A stretch of 64,000 bases of DNA from Mycolicibacterium baixiangningiae (GTDB taxonomy: Bacteria > Actinomycetota > Actinomycetes > Mycobacteriales > Mycobacteriaceae). The DNA lies in the NCBI RefSeq assembly GCF_016313185.1, contig NZ_CP066218.1, forward strand, positions 1,116,001 through 1,180,000, in the 5' to 3' direction. A program made the translations under genes and the position numbers. Under the pieces are notes generated by a model. It searched no databases and was not told the origin of the DNA. It was given only the letters and a program-made list of their open reading frames with translations. Numbering within the stretch: position 1 is the first letter of the stretch; every line of letters begins with the position of its first letter. Positions 9,386 to 18,950 of this stretch are shown here, in pieces.

Positions 9386-10375
9386 ATGCGCTTCGGACTG
9401 TTCATTCCGCAGGGTTGGCGGCTCGACCTCGTCGGTATCCCGGCGGCCGAGCACTGGCGGGTCATGTCGGACCTGGCCGCCTACGCCGACGGCACCGCGT
9501 GGGATTCGCTGTGGGTCTACGACCACTTCCACACCGTCCCGGTGCCGACCGGCGAGGCCACCCACGAAGCGTGGTCGCTGATGGCCGCCTACGCGGCGAC
9601 GACGTCGCGGATCAAACTCGGTCAGATGTGTACGGCGATGAGCTACCGCAACCCGGCCTACCTGGCCAAGGTCGCCGCCACCGTGGACGTCATCTCCGGC
9701 GGCCGGGTGCAGATGGGTATCGGCGGCGGATGGTACGAACACGAATGGCGCGCTTACGGATACGGGTTCCCTTCGGCAGGTGCCCGGCTCGGCAGGCTGG
9801 ACGAGGGCGTGCAGATCATGCGCGACGCCTGGCGTGACGGCCGGGTCACCCTCGACGGTAAGCACTACCAGGTCACCGATGCGATCGTGCAGCCGAAGCC
9901 GCTGCAGGACAACGGTATCCCACTGTGGATCGCCGGCGGCGGTGAGAAGGTCACGCTGCGTATCGCCGCGAAGTACGCGCAGTACACCAACTTCACCTCC
10001 GAACCGGCCGGATTCGAACACAAGTCGAAGGTGCTGGCCGGGCACTGCCGCGACGTCGGCACCGACTACGACGCGATCGTGCGATCGGCGAACTTCAACG
10101 CCGTGATCGGGGATTCCGACGACGACGTCGCCGCGCGGGTCAAGCGGGTCCGGGAGCGGCAGGTCGGGGTGGCCGACGAGGAGGCGGTCGATGCCATGCT
10201 GGCCAGCGTGACGGCACCCGAGTCAGCCAGTGGCACAACCGACCAGGCCATCGAGAAGCTGGCACGCATGCGTGACCTGGGCTGCGAATACGCCATCCTG
10301 TACTTTCCCGAAGCGGCCTACGACAGGTCGGGCATCGAGATGTTCGAGCAGAAGGTCATCCCGGCACTGAGCTAG
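9386..10375 (+). CDS. LLM-class F420-dependent oxidoreductase
   Basis: A 329-residue luciferase-like TIM barrel. Motifs include MRFGLFIPQGW at the first strand, the SLWVYDHFHTVP segment, the SRIKLGQMCTAMSYRNP strand typical of F420-dependent members, VDVISGGRVQMGIGGGWYEHEW around the cofactor pocket, and IPLWIAGGGEKVTLR. Substrate is unknown. A TACAGT hexamer at 9372-9377 lies 8 bp before the ATG, compatible with a leaderless transcript. The opposite strand carries the split-barrel gene reading away, so the pair shares an 82-bp promoter region. Confidence 0.87.
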   Translation: MRFGLFIPQGWRLDLVGIPAAEHWRVMSDLAAYADGTAWDSLWVYDHFHTVPVPTGEATHEAWSLMAAYAATTSRIKLGQMCTAMSYRNPAYLAKVAATVDVISGGRVQMGIGGGWYEHEWRAYGYGFPSAGARLGRLDEGVQIMRDAWRDGRVTLDGKHYQVTDAIVQPKPLQDNGIPLWIAGGGEKVTLRIAAKYAQYTNFTSEPAGFEHKSKVLAGHCRDVGTDYDAIVRSANFNAVIGDSDDDVAARVKRVRERQVGVADEEAVDAMLASVTAPESASGTTDQAIEKLARMRDLGCEYAILYFPEAAYDRSGIEMFEQKVIPALS

Positions 10376-10416
10376 CCTGGTATGCCCGCCACTCGTCCAT
10401 GACGCGGCGGACGACA

Positions 10417-11139
10417 TCAATGCCCGGCACTCTGACCACCGTCCACGTGCAGGATCTCGCCGGTGACGAACGGAGCGTTCTCCAAATAGATGACAGCGTC
10501 GACCGCGTCGTCGATCTCGCCCATGCGGCCGGTGGGGTTCAGCGTCGCCAATGCCTCGTACGAGGACGGGTCGTGCATGGGGGTGCGGATGACGCCCAAG
10601 GCAACGGCGTTGACCCGGATTCCGCGCCGGGCGTACTCCACCGCCAAGGACTTCGTCGCGGCGTTGAGGCCGCCCTTGGTCAGTGACGCGAGCGCCGAGG
10701 GCACCTGCGAGTTGGCCTGGTCCACCAGGCTGGTGGAGATGTTGACCAGATGGCCGCCCTCGCCCATCGCTGCGAGCGCGGCGCGTGACACCTCGAAGAA
10801 GCCCCGCAGGTTCACTCCGGTGACGGCGTCGAAATCGGCGTCGGTGTACTCGGTGAACGGTTTCGCGACGAAGATGCCAGCGTTGTTCACCACGGTGTCG
10901 ATGCGGCCGAACCGCTCGAGGGCGGCGTCGACGAGGCGTTGGCCCACGCCTGGCTGCGAGATATCGCCCGGCACCGTCAGCACCATCGGGTCATCGCTCG
11001 GGGCGATGCCGCGTGAGTTGGCGACGACGGCGAAACCGAGCTTTCGGTAACGCTCAAGCAGGCCGGCGCCAATTCCTTGGGACGCGCCGGTGATGAGCGC
11101 GACGCGGGTGGATGAGTGCTGCGAATGTGAAGTAGTCAT
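10417..11139 (-). CDS. Atypical short-chain dehydrogenase/reductase (catalytic Tyr absent)
   Basis: A 240-residue Rossmann-fold SDR. The dinucleotide motif TGASQGIG (about 18-24), the VNNAG motif (84-88) and the catalytic serine region NISTS (133-137) are present. The YxxxK motif is altered: lysine K155 is there in ASLTKGG, but position 151, where the tyrosine should be, is alanine. The C-terminal GEILHVDGGQ is normal for the family. The usual Tyr-based proton relay is therefore missing, so it may use another residue or have a non-catalytic role. It is divergent from a LysR regulator 92 bp away, which probably controls it. Confidence 0.83.
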   Translation of the reverse strand: MTTSHSQHSSTRVALITGASQGIGAGLLERYRKLGFAVVANSRGIAPSDDPMVLTVPGDISQPGVGQRLVDAALERFGRIDTVVNNAGIFVAKPFTEYTDADFDAVTGVNLRGFFEVSRAALAAMGEGGHLVNISTSLVDQANSQVPSALASLTKGGLNAATKSLAVEYARRGIRVNAVALGVIRTPMHDPSSYEALATLNPTGRMGEIDDAVDAVIYLENAPFVTGEILHVDGGQSAGH

Positions 11140-11231
11140 GCTCTGGTCAACAATGGCGCCGGCCAGATGATGCCGGTCTGATCGACCACTTCGCTCTCTC
11201 CTGGGAGCCTGCGCCTACTACGCTGCTGGCC

Positions 11232-12167
11232 GTGGAGCTGCGGCAGCTGCGGTACTTCGTCACCGTCGCCGACGAGTTGAACTTCGCTCGGGCAGCGGAG
11301 CGCCTGCGCATCGCGGGGCCGTCACTGTCCCAGCAGATCAAGGCCCTCGAACGCGATCTGAAGGTCACGTTGTTCGAACGGGACCGCCGATCCGTCGCAA
11401 TCACCCCGGCGGGGGCCGCCCTGCTGCCCGACGCGCGCGCACTGGTCGCGCAGGCCGATGAATTCCGCAGGCGCGCCGTGGGTTTGGCCACCTCGGACCC
11501 GGTGCGCATCGGATACGTGAACTGGTGTCCGACCGACTGGGCGCAGCGGGCTGCCGGCGTGGCCCAGCTGCGCGTCGACACCTGGGTCATGCCCTCACAC
11601 ACCCAGGCCGCCCGGGTGGCGGACGGCAGTCTCGACCTGGCGATCTGCTGGGTGCAGAACAGCGACCTGGATTCCTTGGCGCTCGAGGCCCGACTGATCG
11701 GGGTGGAGCGCTTGTACGCGCTGCAGGCAGGCGCCGACGACGCGCCTGTGGCGGCCGCCGACACCGTGGTCATGGTCGACACCGATGCGCAACGCTGGTC
11801 GTCGTGGAATCGCTACGGCGAACAGTTCGCCGCAGCGACGGGAGCGCGCGTCATGCGCACCGATGACGGCGGCGTCACCGGGCCGACCTTCTTCGAACAC
11901 GTCCGCCAACTCCGGCGCCCCGTTCTGAACAACCCGAAGGGTCAGGACGAGGCGCTGCCCAGGGGTCTGGTGCGCCGTGCGGTGGTCGATCCGTCACCGC
12001 TGTGGACGTGGTCGCTGGTGTGGCGGCGCGGCGAGGCCAACCCCGTGGTGCAGGCCGTCATCGACGAATTCACCCGCGACGCCGGCGATCTCGGGGTGGG
12101 TGACGCGTCGGTCTGGTTGCCCGCCGACGATCCGCATCACCCCCGCGACCACCGCGGCGGCGGCTAG
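11232..12167 (+). CDS. LysR-family transcriptional regulator
   Basis: A 311-residue LysR-type regulator. The N-terminal winged helix-turn-helix is clear: MELRQLRYFVTVADELNFARAAERL, then SLSQQIKALERDLKVTLFERD, which holds the recognition helix. Residues from about 90 form the periplasmic-binding-like effector domain. The start is a GTG at 11232. It is transcribed away from the SDR gene, the usual LysR arrangement for controlling the divergent neighbour, so the 92-bp gap (11140-11231) is the likely operator region; I could not pick out a convincing T-N11-A site. The inducer is unknown. Confidence 0.9.
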   Translation: MELRQLRYFVTVADELNFARAAERLRIAGPSLSQQIKALERDLKVTLFERDRRSVAITPAGAALLPDARALVAQADEFRRRAVGLATSDPVRIGYVNWCPTDWAQRAAGVAQLRVDTWVMPSHTQAARVADGSLDLAICWVQNSDLDSLALEARLIGVERLYALQAGADDAPVAAADTVVMVDTDAQRWSSWNRYGEQFAAATGARVMRTDDGGVTGPTFFEHVRQLRRPVLNNPKGQDEALPRGLVRRAVVDPSPLWTWSLVWRRGEANPVVQAVIDEFTRDAGDLGVGDASVWLPADDPHHPRDHRGGG

Positions 12168-12213
12168 CACCACCAACGGCGCCGGCCCGGGGAGCTGGCT
12201 GACCGATTCCCTC

Positions 12214-12235
12214 GCAGGTGGGAGGCTCCGCCTGC
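12214..12235 (+). terminator. Hairpin after the LysR gene
   Basis: GCAGGTGGG, loop AGGC, TCCGCCTGC forms a stem of about nine pairs (two G-U) 46 bp after the LysR stop. There is no T-run, which is common for mycobacterial terminators. It would separate lysR from the cupin gene. Confidence 0.4.
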
Positions 12236-12289
12236 CGTGATGCGGCGCTGAGCTGATTTGCCCTGGCCCGAAGGGGGAACTAGTCAGTC

Positions 12290-12634
12290 ATGGAGAAGAT
12301 CTCACTCACAGCCCTGGTCCGCGAACATCTGGAGACCGCCCGGTCCCACAGCAGCGGGCGCAGTGCCCACACCGTCTACGGCGGCCACGAGCACTCGCTG
12401 CGGCAGACGCTGATCGCGTTGGCCGCAGATCAGGACCTGCACGAGCATGAGGCACCCGAGGAAGCCACGCTGCAGGTGTTGCACGGCCGCGTCCGGCTCG
12501 ACGCCGGCGACTCAGGCTGGGAGGGCAGCGCAGGCGATCTGATCGTCATCCCCAAGACCCGCCACGGGCTGCACGCGCTGGAGGACTCCGTGGTGCTGCT
12601 GACCGTCATGAAGGCCGTCGGCCCGCACACGTAG
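12290..12634 (+). CDS. Small cupin-domain protein
   Basis: A 114-residue single-domain cupin. The first motif survives as the histidine pair and acidic cluster in QDLHEHEAPEEATLQVLHGRV, and the second as GDLIVIPKTRHGLHALED with the conserved histidine. Such proteins usually bind a divalent metal and act as small isomerases, dioxygenases or sensors; the function here is unknown. No operon partner is apparent: a convergent proline-rich protein gene ends 7 bp downstream. Confidence 0.8.
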   Translation: MEKISLTALVREHLETARSHSSGRSAHTVYGGHEHSLRQTLIALAADQDLHEHEAPEEATLQVLHGRVRLDAGDSGWEGSAGDLIVIPKTRHGLHALEDSVVLLTVMKAVGPHT

Positions 12635-12641
12635 GGGCGAG

Positions 12642-13178
12642 TCAGGGACCCGCGATGATCTTCGGCGGCGCGGGGGGCGCGGCCGGCGCGGGGGGCGGCG
12701 GCGGATCGAAGTACCCGGGCGGCGGCGGGCCGTCGAGCGGGTAGTACCCCTCGGGGAGCGGCGGACCCGTGACTTCGGGTCCCTCTGCGGGCGCCAGGGC
12801 CGGCGTCGAGGACTCGGGGGCGGTGAAGGACGAGTACCCGGGCGGCAGCGGGGGCGGCGGACCGGCTCCGGGCGGCGGCGGCGTGTACGCGGGCATCTGA
12901 TCCGGCATGCCCATCCCGTACGGGTTCTGCGCCTGATGCCAGGCATCGCGCAGGAAGCCCAGCGGACCGTCACCCGAGCCGTACACCGGGTTCTGGACCT
13001 GCGGCACCGGCGGCGGCCCGACCGGTGGCGGCGCGGGCGCAGGCACCGGCGGTGGGGCGGGTTGCGCGACAGCGGGGCCCGCCAGCGCCAGTGCGCCGAG
13101 ACCGACGGCCGCGCCGGCCAGGACCAGCTTGGCCGCGTGCGTGGTCGAGGCGGCGCGGCTGCGCTGTCGTCCGATCAT
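12642..13178 (-). CDS. Proline-rich exported protein
   Basis: A 178-residue protein with an N-terminal signal peptide: a basic start (MIGRQRSRAAS), a hydrophobic run (LVLAGAAVGLGALALAG) and a probable AVA cleavage site near residue 40. The mature part is dominated by proline and alanine with several PPPP runs, broken by a more ordered middle (YGSGDGPLGFLRDAWHQAQNPYGMGMPDQ). A short WHQAQ-like segment resembles the WHAIQTQ segment in the RpfA C-terminus of this window. No catalytic domain is visible; a cell-wall-associated role is only a guess. A longer in-frame start exists upstream, but ATG 13178 gives a proper signal peptide and has a TAG-type -10 close by, suggesting a leaderless message. 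Confidence 0.7.
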   Translation of the reverse strand: MIGRQRSRAASTTHAAKLVLAGAAVGLGALALAGPAVAQPAPPPVPAPAPPPVGPPPVPQVQNPVYGSGDGPLGFLRDAWHQAQNPYGMGMPDQMPAYTPPPPGAGPPPPLPPGYSSFTAPESSTPALAPAEGPEVTGPPLPEGYYPLDGPPPPGYFDPPPPPAPAAPPAPPKIIAGP

Positions 13179-13313
13179 GGGTGTGAGGCTAGCGTGTTCC
13201 GGCCGTCGCCGCGCCGGCACGCCGACGTTCACGGCGGCAAGACAACCAAGGGACGCACCCCACAGAGGCCCGAACCGCTGATACGACCCCGTCGCCCGGC
13301 CTAGCATCGTCAG

Positions 13314-14717
13314 GTGGACACCACGCACAGCGAGTCCAGCGAGTACCTCGCCAAACGGACGCTCAAGCAGGGCACCGCCGGCTGGGTTCTCCTTGCCGGC
13401 CTCGGCGTCGGGTACGTGATCTCCGGCGACTACTCGGGATGGAACTTCGGGCTCGCCGAGGGCGGCTTCGGTGGGCTGTTGATCGCGGGCGTGATCATCG
13501 CCGGCATGTACCTGGCGATGGTGTTGGGAATGGCAGAGATGTCCTCAGCGCTGCCTGCCGCGGGCGGCGGCTACACCTTCGCCCGCCGCGCGCTCGGACC
13601 GTGGGGCGGATTCGCCACGGGCACAGCCATTCTCATCGAGTACGCTATCGCCCCGGCCGCCATCGCCACATTCATCGGCGCCTACGTCGAATCGCTCGGA
13701 CTCTTCGGCATCACCGACGGCTGGTGGGTGTATCTGGCGGTGTACCTGTTGTTCATCGGGATCCATCTCAGCGGCGTCGGCGAAGCGCTCAAGGTCATGT
13801 TCGTCATCACGGCAATCGCGCTGGCCGGCCTGATCATCTTCGCCGTCGCGGCGGTCGGGAGATTCGACCCCGCGAACCTCACCGACATCGCGCCCACCGA
13901 CGCGGCGGGCGCCTCGTCGTTCCTGCCGTTCGGCTACCTGGGGATCTGGGCCGCCGTGCCGTTTGCGATCTGGTTCTTCCTCGCCATCGAAGGTGTGCCG
14001 CTCGCCGCCGAGGAGGCCAAGGATCCCTCGCGCAACGTGCCGCGGGGGATCCTCGCGGCGATGGCGGTGCTGTTGGTGACCGGCAGCGCCGTGCTGGTGC
14101 TGGCGGCCGGCTCCGGCGGGGCGGAGCTGATCAGCGCGTCGGGCAACCCGCTTGTGGAGGCGCTCGGCGACACGGCCATGGCCAAGGTGGTCAACTACAT
14201 CGGCCTGGCCGGGTTGATCGCGAGCTTCTTCTCGATCATCTACGCCTACTCGCGTCAACTGTTCGCGCTGTCACGTGCGGGGTATCTGCCCAAGCGGCTG
14301 TCGGTGGTCAACTCGCGCAAGGCGCCGACGCTGGCGCTGGTGGTGCCCGGCATCATCGGCTTCATCCTGTCGCTGACCGGGCAGGGCGCGATGCTGCTCA
14401 ACATGGCGGTGTTCGGCGCTGCGCTGTCCTACGTGCTGATGATGGTCAGCCACATCGCGCTGCGGGTGCGTGAACCCGACATGCCCCGGCCGTACCGCAC
14501 GCCGGGCGGCGTCGTCACCACCGGCTTCGCCCTCGTCATCGCCGCCCTGGCGGTGGTCGCGACTTTCCTCGTAGACAGCACCGCGGCCACCTGGTGCCTG
14601 GTGGTGTTCGCCGCGTTCATGGCCTACTTCGGGATCTACAGCCGCCACCACCTCGTGGCGAATTCGCCCGACGAGGAATTCGCCGCGCTGGCCGATGCGG
14701 AGAAGGACATCAGCTGA
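13314..14717 (+). CDS. APC-family permease, ethanolamine permease-like
   Basis: A 467-residue integral membrane protein of the amino acid-polyamine-organocation family with about 12 predicted membrane segments. The N-terminal GWVLLAGLGVGYVISGDYSGWNFGL is characteristic of ethanolamine permeases, and the second segment area has SALPAAGGGYTFARRALGPWGG, the APC consensus region. The acidic-residue loop FLAIEGVPLAAEEAKDPSRNVPRG is typical of the family. No ethanolamine ammonia-lyase genes are nearby, so the substrate could be another amine or amino acid. The GTG start at 13314 has TAGCAT at 13302-13307, compatible with a leaderless transcript. The gap from 13179 to 13313 is the divergent promoter shared with the proline-rich protein. 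Confidence 0.85.
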   Translation: MDTTHSESSEYLAKRTLKQGTAGWVLLAGLGVGYVISGDYSGWNFGLAEGGFGGLLIAGVIIAGMYLAMVLGMAEMSSALPAAGGGYTFARRALGPWGGFATGTAILIEYAIAPAAIATFIGAYVESLGLFGITDGWWVYLAVYLLFIGIHLSGVGEALKVMFVITAIALAGLIIFAVAAVGRFDPANLTDIAPTDAAGASSFLPFGYLGIWAAVPFAIWFFLAIEGVPLAAEEAKDPSRNVPRGILAAMAVLLVTGSAVLVLAAGSGGAELISASGNPLVEALGDTAMAKVVNYIGLAGLIASFFSIIYAYSRQLFALSRAGYLPKRLSVVNSRKAPTLALVVPGIIGFILSLTGQGAMLLNMAVFGAALSYVLMMVSHIALRVREPDMPRPYRTPGGVVTTGFALVIAALAVVATFLVDSTAATWCLVVFAAFMAYFGIYSRHHLVANSPDEEFAALADAEKDIS

Positions 14718-14744
14718 TCAGGAAACGAATGGCGCGACACGGCC

Positions 14745-16394
14745 TCAGATCGCGGGGCCCAACAGATCGTCGGCGTCCTTGATGACGTAGCCGTAGCCCT
14801 GCTCGGCGAGGAACCGCTGCCGGTGCGCGGCATACTCCGCATCGAGGCTGTCGCGCGAGACCACCGAGTAGAACACCGCGCCGCCACCGTCGTGTTTGGG
14901 CCGCAGCAGCCGGCCCAGCCGCTGCGCCTCTTCCTGGCGCGAGCCGAACGTCCCCGAAACCTGAACGGCGACAGAGGCTTCCGGAAGATCGATGGAGAAG
15001 TTCGCGACCTTGGAGACCACCAGCGTCGAGATCTCGCCGCGGCGGAACTGGTCGAACAGCAATTCGCGTTCGGCGTTCTTCGTCGACCCCTGGATCACCG
15101 GGGCGTCCAGTTCCCGGCCCAATTCCTCGAGTTGGTCGAGATAGGCGCCGATCACCAGCGTCTGCTCACCCTTGTGGCGCTCCAGGATCGATCGCACCAC
15201 CGCGATCTTCGTGTGCACGGTCGAGCACAGCTTGTAGCGCTCCTCGGGTTCGGCGACGGCGTAGAGCATGCGCTCGTTGTCCGTCATCGTCACCCGCACC
15301 TCGATGCACTCGGCCGGCGCGATCCAGCCCTGGGCCTCGATGTCCTTCCACGGGGCGTCGTACCGCTTCGGCCCGATCAGGCTGAACACGTCGCCCTCGC
15401 GGCCGTCCTCGCGGATCAGCGTGGCGGTCAACCCGAGGCGGCGGCGCGACTGGAGATCCGCCGTCATCCGGAACACCGGCGCGGGCAGCAGGTGGACCTC
15501 GTCGTAGATGATCAGCCCCCAGTCGCGGCTGTCGAACAGCTCCAGGTGGCGGTACTCACCCTTGGTGCGCCGGGTGATCACCTGATAGGTGGCGATCGTG
15601 ACGGGCCGGATCTCCTTCTTCTCGCCGGAGTACTCGCCGATCTCCTCTTCGGTCAGCGTCGTGCGCGCAATCAGTTCGCGTTTCCACTGCCGCCCCGCCA
15701 CGGTGTTCGTGACCAGGATGAGTGTGGTCGCGCCGGCCTTGGCCATCGCCGCCGCACCCACGAGTGTCTTGCCCGCCCCGCACGGCAGCACCACCACACC
15801 CGAGCCGCCCGACCAGAACGAATCGGTCGCCATCTCCTGGTAGTCGCGCAGCTCCCAGCCGTCCTGCCGCAGGTCGATCGGGTGTCGTTCACCGTCGACG
15901 TACCCGGCGAGGTCCTCGGCCGGCCAGCCGATCTTGAGCAGCATCTGCTTGACGCGGCCGCGCTCGCTCCCGTGCACGATCACCGTGTCGTCGTCGATGC
16001 GGGCCCCCAGCATCGGGGCGATCTTCTTGTTGCGGAGCACCTCTTCGAGCACCGCGCGATCCAGGCTGACCAGCACCAGCCCGTGAACCGGGCTCTTCAT
16101 CAGCTGTAGCCGGCCGTAGCGGGCCATGGTGTCGACGATGTCGACCAGCAGGGGCTGGGGGACCGCGTAGCGGGAGAAGGACACCAGGGCATCGACCACC
16201 TGCTCGGCGTCGTGACCTGCGGCGCGGGCGTTCCACAACGCCAGCGGGGTGATGCGATAGGTGTGGATGTGCTCGGGCGCGCGCTCGAGCTCGGCGAAAG
16301 GGGCGATCGCCGCGCGAGCCGCACCGGCCTGCTCGTGATCGACCTCGAGCAGCACCGTCTTGTCGGACTGCACGATCAAAGGACCGTCTGTCAT
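14745..16394 (-). CDS. XPB/ERCC3-type DNA helicase
   Basis: A 549-residue superfamily 2 helicase, the same length as I recall for Rv0861c (annotated ercc3). After an N-terminal domain (about 1-170) come the RecA-like motifs: Walker A LPCGAGKT (203-210), DEAH-type IYDEVHLL, the RLGLTATLIREDGREGD stretch containing motif III and the XPB-specific RED motif, and motif VI QEEAQRLGRLLRPK. In eukaryotes XPB opens DNA in transcription-coupled repair; bacterial homologues have ATP-dependent 3'-5' unwinding or annealing activity, but their pathway is unsettled. It lies 7 bp downstream of the Rv0862c-like gene, almost certainly co-transcribed with it. Confidence 0.93.
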   Translation of the reverse strand: MTDGPLIVQSDKTVLLEVDHEQAGAARAAIAPFAELERAPEHIHTYRITPLALWNARAAGHDAEQVVDALVSFSRYAVPQPLLVDIVDTMARYGRLQLMKSPVHGLVLVSLDRAVLEEVLRNKKIAPMLGARIDDDTVIVHGSERGRVKQMLLKIGWPAEDLAGYVDGERHPIDLRQDGWELRDYQEMATDSFWSGGSGVVVLPCGAGKTLVGAAAMAKAGATTLILVTNTVAGRQWKRELIARTTLTEEEIGEYSGEKKEIRPVTIATYQVITRRTKGEYRHLELFDSRDWGLIIYDEVHLLPAPVFRMTADLQSRRRLGLTATLIREDGREGDVFSLIGPKRYDAPWKDIEAQGWIAPAECIEVRVTMTDNERMLYAVAEPEERYKLCSTVHTKIAVVRSILERHKGEQTLVIGAYLDQLEELGRELDAPVIQGSTKNAERELLFDQFRRGEISTLVVSKVANFSIDLPEASVAVQVSGTFGSRQEEAQRLGRLLRPKHDGGGAVFYSVVSRDSLDAEYAAHRQRFLAEQGYGYVIKDADDLLGPAI

Positions 16395-16401
16395 AGCTCC
16401 A

Positions 16402-18693
16402 TTATTCGTTCTCGGCCGACACCACCGAAGTCACACGGTGAATGGCGAACTCGCGCACCCGCCCGGATGCCGGATCGTAGGCGGTCAACTGGCCGCCGCG
16501 GACGTTTACCGGCGCCACCACCCGCTGGGTGGCCACCCCGGCCGGATCGACGTAGCCGATCACCACCGAGGTCTGCTGTAGCGCCGCTTCCTGCAACTGC
16601 GTAATCGCAACGCCGGGATCGAGCCGCATGTTCCCGGTGGGCGCGGCGGCGACCTTGCGCAACACCGCCACGATCGCGCCGAGCGTCTGGGTGGTCGGCG
16701 TGGGCGCCGGCCGGTACACCCGCCGCCGACCCGGCGCGGCCACGCGCGCACCGCGGGATCGGACGTCGACGATAGCGCCGGACGAATCCTCGGCGGCGGG
16801 GGCGAGCCCCGCATTGCGCAGGGCGGCGAGCACGTCGGCGATCGGCGCCTGGGACACCGCCACCGTCGGCGCCAGCAGGCGCAGCTCCACCGCGTCGGTC
16901 GCCGGTGCGGCCACCGCCTGGGCCAGCAGCGCCGCGTCCTCACATCGCACGAACGACGCCGCGATACCGACACGCAACTGGCCGTGACGGCGCGCGACGT
17001 CGTCGATCAGATAGGTCAGACCCTGTGGCACCGGGGTTTTCGAATGCCGGCCGAAGAACGCGTGCAGTTCACTCGCGGTCCTGCCGGTGTCGAGCGCGCG
17101 GCGGATCGACGCCTCGCTGACCCGATACACCATCGCCGCACCGGCCGACTCCACGGCGGCGACGGCGGACAACTGCTCGGCGAGATCGCGTTCGAGCGGC
17201 CCGGGGACGACGACCGTGAGATCGGCCTGCACCAGGAAATGGTCGATCGGTGCGGGCAGCACCTTCGCCATGGCCGCCACGACATCCTCGGCCAGGTCGC
17301 CGGCCAGCAGTCTGCGGATGGGCGACGCGATCGCCCCGCGGCCCACCATGCCCAGCGCGTGCGCCTCGGTGAGCAGGCCGCTGACGGGCTCGGGCTGCAA
17401 CCGCACCGCCCACCGGGGTCGGCGCCAGATCATCGCCCGTGAGGCCGACGCGGCGTCCACCCCCGAGCCGGCAGGCAGGTCGGCCAGCACCGACAACAAC
17501 AGCCGGCGGTCCAGCGGAGCGGCCGTCGAGTACAGCGAATCTGAAAGCGCCGCATACGGCTTGCCGTCCGGCCCACGGCTGCCGACCAGCCCCGGCCTGC
17601 CGGGCAGATCCAGCCACGTCGAGGCGAGCAGATGCCAGCGCACCGCCGTCGGCGATTCGATGAACCGGTCGGCCGCCACCGTCGGCGCCCAGAACGTGCC
17701 CGTCCCGTCACCCGGGTCGGGGTCGGGCATCCCGGCCGCGAGCAGGCCGGCCGCCACCGCCACCTCCAGGATGAGGCCCAGCCGTCGCTCGTCGATACCC
17801 GTGGCCTTGGTGAGGCGTTTGAGGTCACGGACCCCGAGGCCGCCGCTGCGTAGTTCCGGCACCGGGGCCGCCGACAGCGCCTCGAGCACCACGTCGACCT
17901 CACGCAGCAGGTCGATGGCCGCTCCGGCCGCGACCGCGTCGACGTCGGCGATCGTCGTCGACGAGGTGACGGGATCGGGCGGGGTCAACTCCGCCGGCCC
18001 GGGGACCTCGCCGCGCAGCACCTGGCCGACCAGGCGGGGCAGGATCACGGTGTCGTCGTCGACCTGGCGGAGCAGCCCCGCGGCGAGCAGCCGCTGCACC
18101 GGCCGGTCCGCAGGTGTGCCGGGCGCCGCATCCCGGGTGCGGCCCACCGGCGAACCCTCGAGCAGCCGGTCCAACAGGTCGCGCTGTGCGGTGTCGAGTC
18201 CGGCCAGCATGCGCGCGATGTCGTCGACGCTGTGTTCAGTCATCTCCACGACGGCCTGGCCCGGGTACCACGGCAACCCCGACACGGCCTCGGCCGCCAC
18301 CCGCACCTCGTCGTCACCCCACACCAGCGCCCGCGCGCGCAGATCGTCGACCGCCGCGCTGATCGACCCTTCGTCGGCGCGCGCGCCGATCAGCTCCGAC
18401 AGCTTGGTCAACGGCACCGCCGCGGTGTCCGCATGCAGCACCAACAGCGCATCCAGCACGGCCAGCCGCAGGAAGTCGAGGTCGTCGGTGGCGGCCTTGA
18501 CCGACTGCCGCGACGTCGCTCTCGCGGCCAGCGCGGCGATGGTGCCCGGCGGCGGCTGGGTCAGGTCAGGGCGCAAATCCAGCAGCCGGATCAGCCGGTC
18601 GTCGGGTAGTTGGGCCAACCAGGCGCCCAGGGGGACGCCGGTGCTGCCCCGAGTCGCTTCGCTCCTGCCCGACGGCGGAGTGTGTGCTGTCAT
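16402..18693 (-). CDS. Helicase-associated protein (Rv0862c-like, XPB C-terminal-like domain)
   Basis: A 763-residue protein, orthologous by position and length to Rv0862c (about 756). The N-terminal half carries helical winged-helix-like repeats ([20 protein letters not shown] and similar). The C-terminal third has the helicase-associated segment ([25 protein letters not shown] followed by [26 protein letters not shown]), as in proteins grouped as XPB/Ssl2-like helicase C domain. I find no Walker A or B motif, so it is not itself an ATPase. It ends with a WYL-like strand region ([44 protein letters not shown], quoted here only in part as [10 protein letters not shown]...FAIHR). Co-transcription with the helicase suggests a regulatory or DNA-loading partner. 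Confidence 0.82.
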   Translation of the reverse strand: MTAHTPPSGRSEATRGSTGVPLGAWLAQLPDDRLIRLLDLRPDLTQPPPGTIAALAARATSRQSVKAATDDLDFLRLAVLDALLVLHADTAAVPLTKLSELIGARADEGSISAAVDDLRARALVWGDDEVRVAAEAVSGLPWYPGQAVVEMTEHSVDDIARMLAGLDTAQRDLLDRLLEGSPVGRTRDAAPGTPADRPVQRLLAAGLLRQVDDDTVILPRLVGQVLRGEVPGPAELTPPDPVTSSTTIADVDAVAAGAAIDLLREVDVVLEALSAAPVPELRSGGLGVRDLKRLTKATGIDERRLGLILEVAVAAGLLAAGMPDPDPGDGTGTFWAPTVAADRFIESPTAVRWHLLASTWLDLPGRPGLVGSRGPDGKPYAALSDSLYSTAAPLDRRLLLSVLADLPAGSGVDAASASRAMIWRRPRWAVRLQPEPVSGLLTEAHALGMVGRGAIASPIRRLLAGDLAEDVVAAMAKVLPAPIDHFLVQADLTVVVPGPLERDLAEQLSAVAAVESAGAAMVYRVSEASIRRALDTGRTASELHAFFGRHSKTPVPQGLTYLIDDVARRHGQLRVGIAASFVRCEDAALLAQAVAAPATDAVELRLLAPTVAVSQAPIADVLAALRNAGLAPAAEDSSGAIVDVRSRGARVAAPGRRRVYRPAPTPTTQTLGAIVAVLRKVAAAPTGNMRLDPGVAITQLQEAALQQTSVVIGYVDPAGVATQRVVAPVNVRGGQLTAYDPASGRVREFAIHRVTSVVSAENE

Positions 18694-18758
18694 TGCTGAC
18701 CAGCGTAAAGCAGCCGCCCGACCTCGCCATGCGCCGCCGCGTTTGCCACAATGTGGAC

Positions 18759-18950
18759 GTGGCTGACAAGAAATCGAAGAAGCAGTACGTCGATCCGGGG
18801 TGGCCCGCTCACCTCGACGGTGACGAGCACGCCGTGAGCGAACTCGCCACCGACCGCGTCGGGGCGCTCTCGCCCTTCGGCGATCTGACCTTCCCGCTGC
18901 CGGCCGACGAGCTGCCGTACCTGCATCCCGTCACAGTCGTCAACAAGTAA
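18759..18950 (+). CDS. Small conserved actinobacterial protein (Rv0863-like)
   Basis: A 63-residue protein, [21 protein letters not shown] at the start and [12 protein letters not shown] at the end, with no transmembrane segment or recognised domain. It occupies the Rv0863 position. Its stop is immediately followed by the moaC start, so it heads the moaC-mog-moaE operon. The GTG at 18759 has CACAAT at 18747-18752, which fits a leaderless start; an ATG at 18729 would add ten residues. The gene is divergent from the Rv0862c-like gene with 65 bp between starts. Function unknown; a link to molybdenum cofactor synthesis is suggested only by position. Confidence 0.7.
   Translation: MADKKSKKQYVDPGWPAHLDGDEHAVSELATDRVGALSPFGDLTFPLPADELPYLHPVTVVNK

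Noticed and set aside
11140..11231. LysR binding motif between the SDR and lysR genes
   Set aside because: No convincing T-N11-A site with symmetric arms could be picked out by eye.
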